DNA of 5,187 nt from Candidatus Competibacteraceae bacterium (GCA_020445045.1 JAGRHI010000296.1:1-5187), one strand, 5' to 3'. Numbered from the stretch's first letter, positions 1 to 5,187 are shown. Notes: generated by a model not told the origin, from the sequence alone. Translations and numbers: made by a program.

Positions 1-232
1 GCGGGTCCACGTCTTCCGGCCGCGCTGGCAGCCGCCACACGCCCGGCGGCGCGGTGAACGCGCGCAGGATGCGGTCACCGGCGTCCAGCACCAGGGCTGA
101 AACCTGCCGGGCACGCTCGACCGGCGGTGGCCAGCAACGATCCAGCGCCAGGAGCGCGCAAACGATGGCGAACGCCAGCGCCAACCCGAAACCGGCGCGC
201 CGACTGGTTCGTGAAGCGATCAACCGGACCAT
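1..232 (-). CDS. pbpC: Penicillin-binding protein 1C, N-terminal fragment (cut by window edge)
   Basis: This is the first 77 codons of a bifunctional peptidoglycan glycosyltransferase/transpeptidase of the PBP1C type, anchored in the inner membrane and acting in the periplasm. The sequence shows a short basic N-terminus (several Arg in residues 3-12) and one hydrophobic segment at about residues 13-30. Then comes LDRCWPPP and, after a short linker, a VLDAGDRILRAF stretch followed by GVWRLPARPEDVDP. This order (membrane anchor, D-x-x-W/F-P-x-P, 'VLD.DG..LRAF', 'G.WR.P', 'VDP') is the typical PbpC start just before the transglycosylase domain, which lies outside the window. The ATG at 232 is the only good start because an in-frame TGA lies a short distance upstream; the Shine-Dalgarno is weak (GTGAG). 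It lies 106 nt downstream of the sirtuin gene on the same strand and may be co-transcribed with it. The family call is confident, but no catalytic residues are visible in this fragment. Confidence 0.82.
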   Translation of the reverse strand, partial: MVRLIASRTSRRAGFGLALAFAIVCALLALDRCWPPPVERARQVSALVLDAGDRILRAFTAPPGVWRLPARPEDVDP

Positions 233-260
233 GAAAAACCACTCACGAAATGCGCCTGAG

Positions 261-298
261 CGCCATGGCCGCCGGCATCATCGCGCCATGCCATGGCG
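261..298. repeat. 9-bp inverted repeat between the sirtuin gene and pbpC
   Basis: CGCCATGGC at 261-269 and GCCATGGCG at 290-298 are perfect inverted repeats with a 20-nt spacer. Each arm also contains the palindrome GCCATGGC, so the arms are direct repeats of 8 bp as well. In the leftward transcript the arms could form a hairpin between the sirtuin stop and the pbpC start. No U-tract follows, so it is not a standard intrinsic terminator. It might be an operator, a processing or attenuation hairpin, or chance in GC-rich DNA. Confidence 0.35.
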
Positions 299-338
299 AT
301 GCGAATTCCGGGCGCTTCGATCCGGATCGTGGTCCATG

Positions 339-1208
339 TCATGACCAAGCGTCGTGGAGACACAGCCGTTCCAGTAGATCGGCCAACGCCGCTTCGCAGT
401 TCTGCTCCAGCTTCAGGGTCAGTTCGCCGTCGGCGCGGGTGCGGCCGAGATTGAGCACGGCGATGGGCTGGCCGCGAGCGATAGCCAGCTTGCAGAAACG
501 ATAACCGGAAAACACCATCAGCGAGGAACCGACCACCAGCAAGGCATCGGCGTCGGCCAGCCGCTGACAAGCGCGCTCGACCCGAGGCTTGGGCACGGTT
601 TCGCCGAAAAACACCACCGCCGGTTTCAACATCCCCCCGCACCGCGCGCAACCCGGGACCCGGAACTCGCCGAACTCCGCATCGTCCAGATCGGCGTCGC
701 CGTCGGGACCGGCCGCCGCCGCCAACGCGGCGAATGAGGGATTATCCCGTTCCAGCGCGCTTTGCATTGCGGCGCGAGATTCCCGGATTCCGCAAGCCAG
801 GCAGACCACGGCATCGAGCCGGCCGTGCAGATCGATCACCCGCCGGCTACCGGCCTGCTGATGCAGACCATCGACGTTCTGGGTCACCAGTTGATGGACA
901 AAGCCGGCCGCCTCCAAGCGGGCCAGCGCGGCGTGGGTGGCATTGGGCCGGGCGCGGGCAAAGGCAGGCCAGCCAAGCAGACTGCGCGCCCAGTAACGCT
1001 GCCGGGTCCGTTCGCTGGCCACGAACTCCTGATAGCGCACCGGCTGCCGGCGTTTCCAGTCGCCGTTGCGGTCGCGATAATCGGGAATGCCGGAATCGGT
1101 GCTGCAACCGGCACCGGTCAGCACGAACAACCGAGGATAACGTGCGACGAAATCGGCCAAGGCGCCTGGCGAATTGGGACGGGATCGGGATCTGTTGGGA
1201 GAATGCAT
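339..1208 (-). CDS. NAD-dependent protein deacylase, class II (SIRT4-like) sirtuin
   Basis: Cytoplasmic sirtuin of 289 aa. Such enzymes remove acyl groups from lysine using NAD+, giving nicotinamide and O-acyl-ADP-ribose; some SIRT4 relatives act as lipoamidases or ADP-ribosyltransferases. Visible motifs in order are the NAD-binding GAGCSTDSGIPDYR (residues 32-45), QNVDGLHQQAG (110-120) and the catalytic His128 in DLHGRLD. A zinc site follows with two CxxC pairs (Cys136/139 and Cys187/190), then LKPAVVFFGETVP (194-206), VGSSLMVFSGYRF (226-238) and VLNLGRTRAD (251-260). The PDYR form of the NAD loop, the GGMLKP and SGYRF segments and the 'LNLG.TR.D' ending are typical of class II. The frame is open upstream to 1379, but homology begins near residue 15, so the ATG at 1208 (MHSPNR...) is preferred. 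Its Shine-Dalgarno is poor and the exact start could differ. It is divergent from the small gene at 1373 and lies upstream of pbpC. All key residues are intact; the acyl specificity cannot be read from the sequence. Confidence 0.93.
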   Translation of the reverse strand: MHSPNRSRSRPNSPGALADFVARYPRLFVLTGAGCSTDSGIPDYRDRNGDWKRRQPVRYQEFVASERTRQRYWARSLLGWPAFARARPNATHAALARLEAAGFVHQLVTQNVDGLHQQAGSRRVIDLHGRLDAVVCLACGIRESRAAMQSALERDNPSFAALAAAAGPDGDADLDDAEFGEFRVPGCARCGGMLKPAVVFFGETVPKPRVERACQRLADADALLVVGSSLMVFSGYRFCKLAIARGQPIAVLNLGRTRADGELTLKLEQNCEAALADLLERLCLHDAWS

Positions 1209-1361
1209 GGCCGTGACGGGCGCTGGACGGCGGAATCGGACTTGGCGGCAAAACGGGTACCGCAAACTCAGAGTCGGTGCGATGCGAACCGGTTCCGTGG
1301 CGGATTGCCAGAACGATATGGATACACTATGGCGGATATTGCATAGTTCCGCACGACTTGT

Positions 1362-1367
1362 GGAGGT
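1362..1367 (+). promoter_or_regulatory. Strong ribosome binding site (GGAGGT) for the 70-aa gene
   Basis: GGAGGT ends five bases before the ATG at 1373 and fixes that start against the longer open frame beginning at 1277. The 164 nt between this gene and the sirtuin must hold promoters for both directions, but I find no convincing -35/-10 pair in it. Confidence 0.65.
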
Positions 1368-1372
1368 TGACC

Positions 1373-1585
1373 ATGACACTGACCCTGGAAGTTCGCCGCT
1401 TTCCTTGTACCGCGAACCTGGACAAACCCTATGTGGCCATGCTGATGGAGGATGGCCAGTTGATCGAACAGTTCGCCTATTTTCCCGATGCCGAGGCGGC
1501 GATCGCCGCCGGGCTGGCCTGGGTGCGCGAACACCGCGCCGATACCGAACCGACGGTCGCGGTGGTGGTGGTTCCCGATCCGTGA
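1373..1585 (+). CDS. Small conserved-looking hypothetical protein, 70 aa
   Basis: I do not recognise this protein. It has 70 residues and no signal peptide or membrane segment, so it is probably a soluble cytoplasmic protein. The pattern suggests an N-terminal strand pair (residues 2-9 and 19-36, TLTLEVRR and YVAMLMEDGQLIEQF), then a helix (about 38-55, PDAEAAIAAGLAWVREH), then a hydrophobic strand (61-67, TVAVVVV): a compact alpha/beta fold. The only Cys is at position 12. The start is supported by a GGAGG sequence with good spacing. It is divergent from the sirtuin gene and converges with the DUF1223 gene, whose stop codon lies 19 nt away. GC-rich codon use matches the neighbouring core genes, which supports its being real. 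No function is proposed. Confidence 0.72.
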   Translation: MTLTLEVRRFPCTANLDKPYVAMLMEDGQLIEQFAYFPDAEAAIAAGLAWVREHRADTEPTVAVVVVPDP

Positions 1586-1604
1586 AGCGCGGATGGTGGG
1601 CCGC

Positions 1605-2396
1605 TCAACCGGCGCAAGCGGCTAACGCCAGCGCCTGCAACACCTCTCCGGTCCGGAGCCGCTGCAGGAAAACCACCACACCGGCATCGCGCGCCACGAA
1701 TTCATCCGGCAAGGGCACCGCAACGGTGTGGGCAAAACCTCCGTCGGGGTCGATGGCCAGCGGTCCGAGCAGTGCCCGCGCTACCCGGTCGTGACGTAAC
1801 CGTTCCCCGGCGTTCTCGCCCGCCGTGACTTGGCTGTCGAGACGGTCCTGGTAAATCGCCACGAACAGGCCCAGCTCGCCTCGCGCCACTGGCGCGCGCG
1901 CCTGCCCGCTGGCCCGCACCCGCCACCGGTCCGGTTCGGAAATCAGTTCGGCCCGAAGATCGGCCGGCGCCGGCTGCGCGGTGAGATTGGCGATCTCCTG
2001 CTGGAACACCTCCGGCCGTTGCCACTGCGGCAGGCTCCGACCGCTGACCAGCACTTGCGGCGTGTACACGGTCCGGGAGCCCTGCTGCGCCGCCAACGCC
2101 CGTTGTCGGGCGCTGAACGCAGGCTGGGCGAAGCGATCCTTCCAACCCAGGCGATCCCAGTAATCGACATGGAAGGCCAGCGCCACGACCTGGCGCGCAT
2201 CCCATGCTCCCTCCGTCTGGCGACTCAGCCAGCGGTCCGCCGGGGGACAACTGTTGCAACCCTCGGAGGTGTAGAGTTCCACCAGAGCCACCCGGGTCGG
2301 CGGACTGGTCGCCGCGCAGTCGGCAGGCTTCGCCAACAGGGTAGGGGTCCATGCCAGCGTTAAACCCAAGACGATGGCTAACGATGGTGTCTTCAT
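1605..2396 (-). CDS. Exported thioredoxin-like protein of the DUF1223 family
   Basis: Protein of 263 aa matching the DUF1223 family, a secreted thioredoxin-fold group of unproven biochemical role. Residues 1-22 (MKTPSLAIVLGLTLAWTPTLLA) form a Sec signal peptide, with cleavage likely after the LLA, so it is predicted periplasmic. The family signature follows: VELYTSEGCNSCPPADRWL (residues 39-57) with a thioredoxin-type CxxC (Cys-Asn-Ser-Cys), then FHVDYWDRLGWKDRFA, a RQRAL helix, and VYTPQVLVSGR. The TPQ is in the position of the cis-Pro loop of thioredoxins. The C-terminal half is a beta-rich domain ending with VVVFLQRLRTGEVLQALAL. The ATG at 2396 has a GAGGTG Shine-Dalgarno four bases upstream. 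It lies 57 nt downstream of the HExxH gene on the same strand, so read-through is possible, but its base composition is that of the core genes. It is likely a thiol-disulfide or redox protein; this is inferred from the fold and the CxxC motif. Confidence 0.9.
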   Translation of the reverse strand: MKTPSLAIVLGLTLAWTPTLLAKPADCAATSPPTRVALVELYTSEGCNSCPPADRWLSRQTEGAWDARQVVALAFHVDYWDRLGWKDRFAQPAFSARQRALAAQQGSRTVYTPQVLVSGRSLPQWQRPEVFQQEIANLTAQPAPADLRAELISEPDRWRVRASGQARAPVARGELGLFVAIYQDRLDSQVTAGENAGERLRHDRVARALLGPLAIDPDGGFAHTVAVPLPDEFVARDAGVVVFLQRLRTGEVLQALALAACAG

Positions 2397-2453
2397 GTTT
2401 CACCTCACACCGGACAATTGCATTCGATCGCGATCCACGGCGAATGCCGGTTT

Positions 2454-3203
2454 TCATGCCTTTTCATACTGTTTGATGTAGTAAGCGCATTCCTTTTCCC
2501 AGACAAACCGTTCATCCTTGAAATCGGCGTCGTGGAGCAACAAGCCGCGCCACTCTTTCCACACCTCGTCGACGATATCGAGGAAAGCGGCCAGCGCTTT
2601 TTCACGGGTTTCATAACCGCTACCCGACAGTTGCTGGAACGTTCGTTTTTGCAGTTGTTCGGCAAAGCTCTTGGCGAGCATGACGTGCAGCAACTCGTGG
2701 TATAAAACGCCTTCCACGGTACCAAATTTATTGTATTCGCTGATGGTTCTCGTTGCCATGGCGGCACAGAAAGCGGCCTTGTTTCCCAGGAATCGATCAT
2801 CTTCGTTCAACATCCGATAAAGAGGTGCAAATTCCTTGATGTCCTTGAATTCCTTCTTGGGTTTCAGCTTGATATCGGCATTCAACCGAATGGCCATCAA
2901 CAGCGGTACATAATTCCCGTTCTTTGCCAAGGGCAAGGTATATTGCAGTATGGCGGTGCATCGGGTTTTTCCCCAAGCGCCTTCAAGTACGCCGTGGGTC
3001 CATTTGATTTGTCCTATTTCGATCTTCGAGCTGGGGTTGGCGGTTCGAGGCACCTCTTGCAAAAAAACGTTGGGATTTCCGGTCGGCTGCAATTTTCCAG
3101 TGACGGCTCCTTGTTGCTGGAACGTCCGTAGCTTTTCAACCAAGGATTCAAGCCCATAATTGACCATAATCCAGTTGGCAAGCAATTCGAAGATCGAACT
3201 CAT
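2454..3203 (-). CDS. Putative zinc metallopeptidase (HExxH protein), unknown family
   Basis: Protein of 249 aa that I cannot assign to a named family. The clearest motif is VLYHELLHVML, giving HExxH at His169-Glu170-His173, the zinc-binding and catalytic motif of many metallopeptidases. About 60 residues later, WEKECAYYIKQYE (235-247) offers Glu236 or Glu238 as a possible third ligand, as in gluzincins. Before HExxH there is a predicted beta-rich region (about 35-110, including KIEIGQIKWTHGVLEGAWG and CTAILQYTL), which could be a substrate-binding or inhibitory N-terminal part. There is no signal peptide; residues 5-15 are only mildly hydrophobic. The start at 3203 is firm: an AAGAGGTGA Shine-Dalgarno lies just upstream and an in-frame TGA sits two codons before the ATG. 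Codons are AT-richer than in the flanking genes, which suggests acquisition by transfer. It could be a protease, a peptidase-like toxin or effector, or a catalytically repurposed protein. Confidence 0.75.
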   Translation of the reverse strand: MSSIFELLANWIMVNYGLESLVEKLRTFQQQGAVTGKLQPTGNPNVFLQEVPRTANPSSKIEIGQIKWTHGVLEGAWGKTRCTAILQYTLPLAKNGNYVPLLMAIRLNADIKLKPKKEFKDIKEFAPLYRMLNEDDRFLGNKAAFCAAMATRTISEYNKFGTVEGVLYHELLHVMLAKSFAEQLQKRTFQQLSGSGYETREKALAAFLDIVDEVWKEWRGLLLHDADFKDERFVWEKECAYYIKQYEKA

Positions 3204-3243
3204 GAATCACCTCTTGCGTTTCCGGCGTGACGACAATGCTCAT
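3148..3243 (-). CDS. Possible 31-aa upstream ORF overlapping the metallopeptidase start
   Basis: A short reading frame begins with an ATG at 3243, preceded by GGAGAAG with tight spacing (about 3 nt after GGAG). It encodes MSIVVTPETQEVIHEF and a further 15 residues, and overlaps the first 56 nt of the HExxH gene in another frame. The Shine-Dalgarno of the larger gene lies inside it, so its translation could modulate access to that site. The part overlapping the larger gene has no independent coding evidence, and the ORF may well be chance. Confidence 0.2.
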   Translation of the reverse strand: MSIVVTPETQEVIHEFDLRIACQLDYGQLWA

Positions 3244-3306
3244 CTTCTCCACGGTCGATGCAGGATTATAGTTCTCCTCAATAAATTGTGGTCGACTCGC
3301 GAGCGG

Positions 3307-3364
3307 AAATCCCCCCAACCCCCCTTTTTCAAAGGGGGGCGTCGCGTCAGCGGCAGGGGGATTT
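3307..3364. repeat. 58-bp MITE-like dispersed repeat with nested inverted repeats
   Basis: The outer arms AAATCCCCC (3307-3315) and GGGGGATTT (3356-3364) are perfect 9-bp inverted repeats. Inside them CCCCCCTTT (3319-3327) and AAAGGGGGG (3331-3339) form a second perfect 9-bp stem with a TTC loop. The C-run/T-run/G-run core is a dispersed repeat known to me from many environmental bacterial genomes. In translation it gives spurious peptides such as TPPFEKGGLGGFP, which is what the minus frame shows here. I therefore treat the frames through it as non-coding. It sits in the 5' region of the HExxH gene, about 100 nt before its start. No target-site duplication is obvious at the ends. As a nonautonomous element it encodes nothing. 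Confidence 0.8.
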
Positions 3365-3417
3365 GGCTCGACCGTCCACAGTTTCCACAACTCAAAGAGG
3401 GTTGCTGCATCAGCGCA

Positions 3418-3719
3418 TTACCTACAGTGTTTTAGGCACGGTTTTAGGCACGGCCAGTTGTCCCCGCATTTGCGCCGTATACCGACGGCGTTGAGGCCAA
3501 CCACCAAATGCTGGGTGCGGGTTTGCATCGGGACGGTGCCGTCCTGAAGCATCGGGTATTGATTGATTTTTTCCTGCTGTGACTCCACCTGCTTATAAAG
3601 CTCTCCACACCGCCTAACTGTTCTAGTGGGCTGCCGCGGAAGTTTTGATAGGTAAATTCCCAAAAAACTATTTGTTTATCAAACACAATGACACGAAAAC
3701 ACCTGTCAAAATCAGTGCG
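3418..3719 (-). pseudogene. Frameshifted C-terminal coding remnant, possibly of a transposase
   Basis: Two overlapping minus frames each look coding in complementary parts. The frame open from 3719 reads TDFDRCFRVIVFDKQ, then VFWEFTYQNFRGSPLEQL, down to about 3612. The other frame then takes over with ELYKQVESQQEKINQYP, followed by QTRTQHLVVGLNAVGIRRKC and DNWPCLKPCLKHCR, and stops at 3418. A single one-base shift near 3605-3615 would join them into one sequence of about 100 residues. No proper start or ribosome site is seen, and a TGA closes the frame upstream at 3720-3722. This pattern fits the decayed 3' end of a gene. A transposase fragment is a guess prompted by the neighbouring repeat element; no DDE or HUH motif can be seen. 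It lies between the repeat and the cysteine peptidase gene. Confidence 0.4.
3429..3452. repeat. Perfect tandem duplication of a 12-mer (GTTTTAGGCACG x2)
   Basis: GTTTTAGGCACG occurs at 3429-3440 and again immediately at 3441-3452. Read on the minus strand it adds four codons in frame (PCLK-PCLK) near the 3' end of the coding remnant. It is probably a replication-slippage duplication. Confidence 0.75.
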
Positions 3720-3884
3720 TCAGCCTACTAGCCTGAATGCGCTCGGCCATCTTGCTCTTGCAGCGACACCTAAGAACCGGCTACGCTCAGAAGGTCAGCG
3801 GAAACGCCTCTGATTTGGTTGGAATCGCGTCACCGACACGCCCGCTGATTTTCTTCCACTAATTTTACACTGCAACGAGTCCCC

Positions 3885-4451
3885 ATGCCTCATATCAGTT
3901 TTGTTGGACAAGCCATCGGCTCCAGCGATTGCGGCTATTTTGCCGGCTACGTCATCAGTTTGTTGTTTAATAACCCCAATCCCGGAACGCTCCAGATGAC
4001 TCATGAGGATGTTTATTTGGCGCGCAACGATTTTCTTGCCAGCAAATGGCACAAGATCATTAATGGGCCGATGTGGGGAACCCTGGGGCTATACGGTGAC
4101 GGAATGTTGCAATATCTGAAACATCGCGGGATTCACGGCTATGGCATCGATAAATGGAATTTTCCTACTCAGGACGGGTTGCAACAACTGATCACCGAGA
4201 ATTTTCCGAGTCGGAAAAATTTTGGGTTGTTGCTAGCACAAGGAGTCGGCAATAGTGGGCATTGGGTCGCCTTGCTCAGCCAAGGTCGGCAAAATGGCAA
4301 TGCGGCTTTTTATTATTACAATTCCGCCAATAAAGCCCCTGGTTGTGCCGGTGTCATGCCAGCCGAATACGTTGCGAAAAATCTAAAAGTTAGAGGCGGC
4401 GTACCTTTTGTCCTCCGACCTCGGAGCGATCCCTATCCTGGACGTTGGTGA
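3885..4451 (+). CDS. Putative papain-fold cysteine peptidase (C39-like), possible effector
   Basis: Protein of 188 aa, not assignable to a named family with certainty. Three motifs occur in the order of clan CA (papain-like) cysteine peptidases. The first is GQAIGSSDCGYFAGYVISLL, with Cys16 at the start of a hydrophobic helix and Gln9 seven residues before it as a candidate oxyanion-hole residue. The second is NSGHWVALLSQG with His126 leading a strand, and the third is FYYYNSANK with Asn146 on the next strand. The DCG...GHWVAL...YNSA arrangement resembles C39-like and related peptidases. There is no signal peptide or transmembrane segment, and no second domain, so it is a free-standing catalytic domain. 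The ATG at 3885 is the first start, but its ribosome site is weak (ACGAG). Codons such as TTT, AAT and ATT are frequent, making it AT-richer than the core flanks. A processing protease, a cell-wall amidase/NlpC-like enzyme or a secreted effector are all possible. The catalytic assignment is inference. Confidence 0.7.
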   Translation: MPHISFVGQAIGSSDCGYFAGYVISLLFNNPNPGTLQMTHEDVYLARNDFLASKWHKIINGPMWGTLGLYGDGMLQYLKHRGIHGYGIDKWNFPTQDGLQQLITENFPSRKNFGLLLAQGVGNSGHWVALLSQGRQNGNAAFYYYNSANKAPGCAGVMPAEYVAKNLKVRGGVPFVLRPRSDPYPGRW

Positions 4452-4820
4452 TGAGGAAATTAGGGGCTTTATAGCCTCGGGGCTGAAGGGAAAGGACTCA
4501 AGGCTCATGCTGATGAGGTGGGTTGCAAGCCAAGCTCAATAACCGAATATCGGGATAGCGCGGCTATTTACCGTTCTGGGGTACACGCCACATAGTTACG
4601 AGTTTTATCGCTTAGAATCGTCCAAGCCCAGTATCGTATAGATTGCACTCGCGAATTGACGGTAGGGCCGGAAATACCATCGCCGTACGGTATGGCAGGG
4701 CATGAAGGCCCGGTGTCGTCAAACGGTTACCAAGAATTCACCGGCTTGTTGCCAAATCTTCATATCGCCAGGGCAAATTCCGCTGACTATCGTCATTCAT
4801 GAGCGACGCAGGGCGGATTC
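4452..4820. other. Intergenic region of 369 nt without recognisable gene
   Basis: No reading frame here looks coding; the longer ones are frames opposite or overlapping the phosphoesterase gene. Two weak structures are visible. The first is a 6-bp hairpin with one G-T pair (4463-4468 with 4473-4478, loop TTAT) just after the cysteine peptidase stop, without a T-run. The second is the palindrome CCGTACGG (4683-4690) lying within ATACC...GGTAT (4674-4678 and 4689-4693). No tRNA, rRNA or clear promoter was found. The region presumably holds the promoter of the downstream phosphoesterase gene and the 3' boundary of the islet. Confidence 0.5.
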
Positions 4821-5187
4821 ATGCAGCCATACCGATACCGAGCCGTTTGGCTCTCCGATGTCCACCTGGGATTCAAGGATTGCAAGGTCCAATTTTTGCT
4901 GGATTTTCTGGAAGTCGTTGAGTGCGAACGGCTTTATTTGGTTGGTGATTTGATCGATTTCTGGAGCCTGCGCAAGGGTGGGCGCTGGCCGGCGGGGCAC
5001 GGTCGCGTGCTGAAATCCCTGCTGGCCAAGGCCGGACAGGGGGTGCGGGTGATCTACATTCCCGGCAACCACGACGAGGTGGCGCGCGATTATCTGGGGC
5101 TGCTGGTGGGCGGGGTCGAACTGGTGGCGGAATACGAACACCATACCGCCGACGGCCGGCGCTTTCTGGTGACCCACGGCGACGAAC
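4821..5187 (+). CDS. UDP-2,3-diacylglucosamine diphosphatase-like metallophosphoesterase, N-terminal fragment
   Basis: First 122 codons of a calcineurin-like metallophosphoesterase; the 3' end is outside the window. The metal-binding blocks appear in order: SDVHLG (Asp13, His15), VGDLIDFW (Asp43), IPGNHDE (Asn83, His84) and VTHGDE (His119). The stretch between them (LLDFLEVVECERLYLVGDLI, WP.GHGRVL, and VIYIPGNHDEVARDYLG) is characteristic of the LpxH-related group (COG2908). That group is usually annotated as UDP-2,3-diacylglucosamine diphosphatase, the enzyme that removes UMP to form lipid X in lipid A synthesis at the inner membrane. It differs from the classic E. coli LpxH (which has DLHL and GDLFE/W motifs), so the true substrate may differ. 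An in-frame TGA at 4800-4802 makes the ATG at 4821 the first available start, with a purine-rich AGGGCGG four nucleotides upstream. The gene is GC-rich like the left-hand genes, marking the return to core sequence. Confidence 0.86.
   Translation, partial: MQPYRYRAVWLSDVHLGFKDCKVQFLLDFLEVVECERLYLVGDLIDFWSLRKGGRWPAGHGRVLKSLLAKAGQGVRVIYIPGNHDEVARDYLGLLVGGVELVAEYEHHTADGRRFLVTHGDE

Noticed and set aside
1305..1333. TTGCCA with nearby TACACT as a promoter for the 70-aa gene
   Set aside because: The spacing is only 12 nt, and no acceptable -10 sequence lies at 16-18 nt.
1209..1379. N-terminal extension of the sirtuin frame by 57 codons
   Set aside because: The extension shows no sirtuin homology and runs through the ribosome site and start of the divergent 70-aa gene, so the ATG at 1208 was preferred.
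1600..1622. GCCGCT/AGCGGC stem between the convergent 70-aa and DUF1223 genes as a bidirectional terminator
   Set aside because: It has a 6-bp stem with an 11-nt loop and no T-run on either side, and lies mostly inside the DUF1223 coding end.
2411..2450. Hairpin CGGC-GAAT-GCCG followed by GTTTT as a terminator
   Set aside because: The T-run is on the plus strand, where no gene ends, and the stem is only 4 bp.
3148..3390. An 80-codon minus frame with the peptide TPPFEKGGLGGFP
   Set aside because: This peptide is the known spurious translation of the C-run/G-run repeat; the frame starts inside or beyond the element and has no independent support.
3795..4052. An 85-codon minus frame overlapping the start of the cysteine peptidase gene
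   Set aside because: It is antisense to the better-supported plus-strand gene and has no recognised motif.
4463..4478. Hairpin after the cysteine peptidase stop as an intrinsic terminator
   Set aside because: The stem is only 6 bp with a G-T pair and is followed by CGGGG rather than a T-run.
5101..5111. GCTGGTGG Chi-like octamer
   Set aside because: A single copy in GC-rich coding DNA is expected by chance, and the Chi sequence of this organism is unknown.
4797..5177. A 126-codon minus frame over the right end
   Set aside because: It lies opposite the phosphoesterase gene, whose metal-binding motifs are unmistakable; the minus frame has no recognisable motif.

Overview
The window reads as chromosomal DNA of a GC-rich Gram-negative bacterium, most probably a proteobacterium. 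This rests on a PBP1C-type peptidoglycan synthase start, a secreted DUF1223 protein with a Sec signal, and an LpxH-like lipid A phosphatase start. The dispersed repeat of the CCCCCCTTT...AAAGGGGGG type and the mosaic GC content would fit an environmental gammaproteobacterium (a Competibacter-like genome is one guess), but no species can be fixed from this sequence alone.

Left part (1-2396) is GC-rich, with ordinary housekeeping or conserved genes. The minus strand carries the 5' end of pbpC (cut by the window edge) and, upstream of it, a SIRT4-like class II sirtuin. Both point leftward and are separated by 106 nt that contain a 9-bp inverted repeat. Divergent from the sirtuin is a 70-codon gene with a strong Shine-Dalgarno sequence. 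It converges, with a gap of 19 nt, on a DUF1223 gene encoding an exported thioredoxin-like protein with a CxxC motif.

Middle part (about 2454-4820) is visibly AT-richer and looks like an accessory islet. It holds a 249-aa HExxH metallopeptidase-like protein (minus) and a 58-bp MITE-like repeat with nested inverted repeats. Next come a frameshifted coding remnant (minus) ending in a 12-bp tandem duplication, and a 188-aa papain-fold-like cysteine peptidase candidate (plus). About 370 nt follow in which I see no gene. The two putative peptidases lack recognisable secretion signals and are not members of a family I can name with certainty; they are the most interesting content here.

Right end (4821-5187) returns to GC-rich core DNA with the N-terminal 122 codons of a calcineurin-like metallophosphoesterase of the UDP-2,3-diacylglucosamine diphosphatase group, cut by the window edge.

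The core genes relate to the cell envelope (PbpC, LpxH-like, exported DUF1223) and NAD-dependent protein modification (sirtuin). No pathway linking all of them can be shown, and the islet genes appear functionally separate from their flanks.
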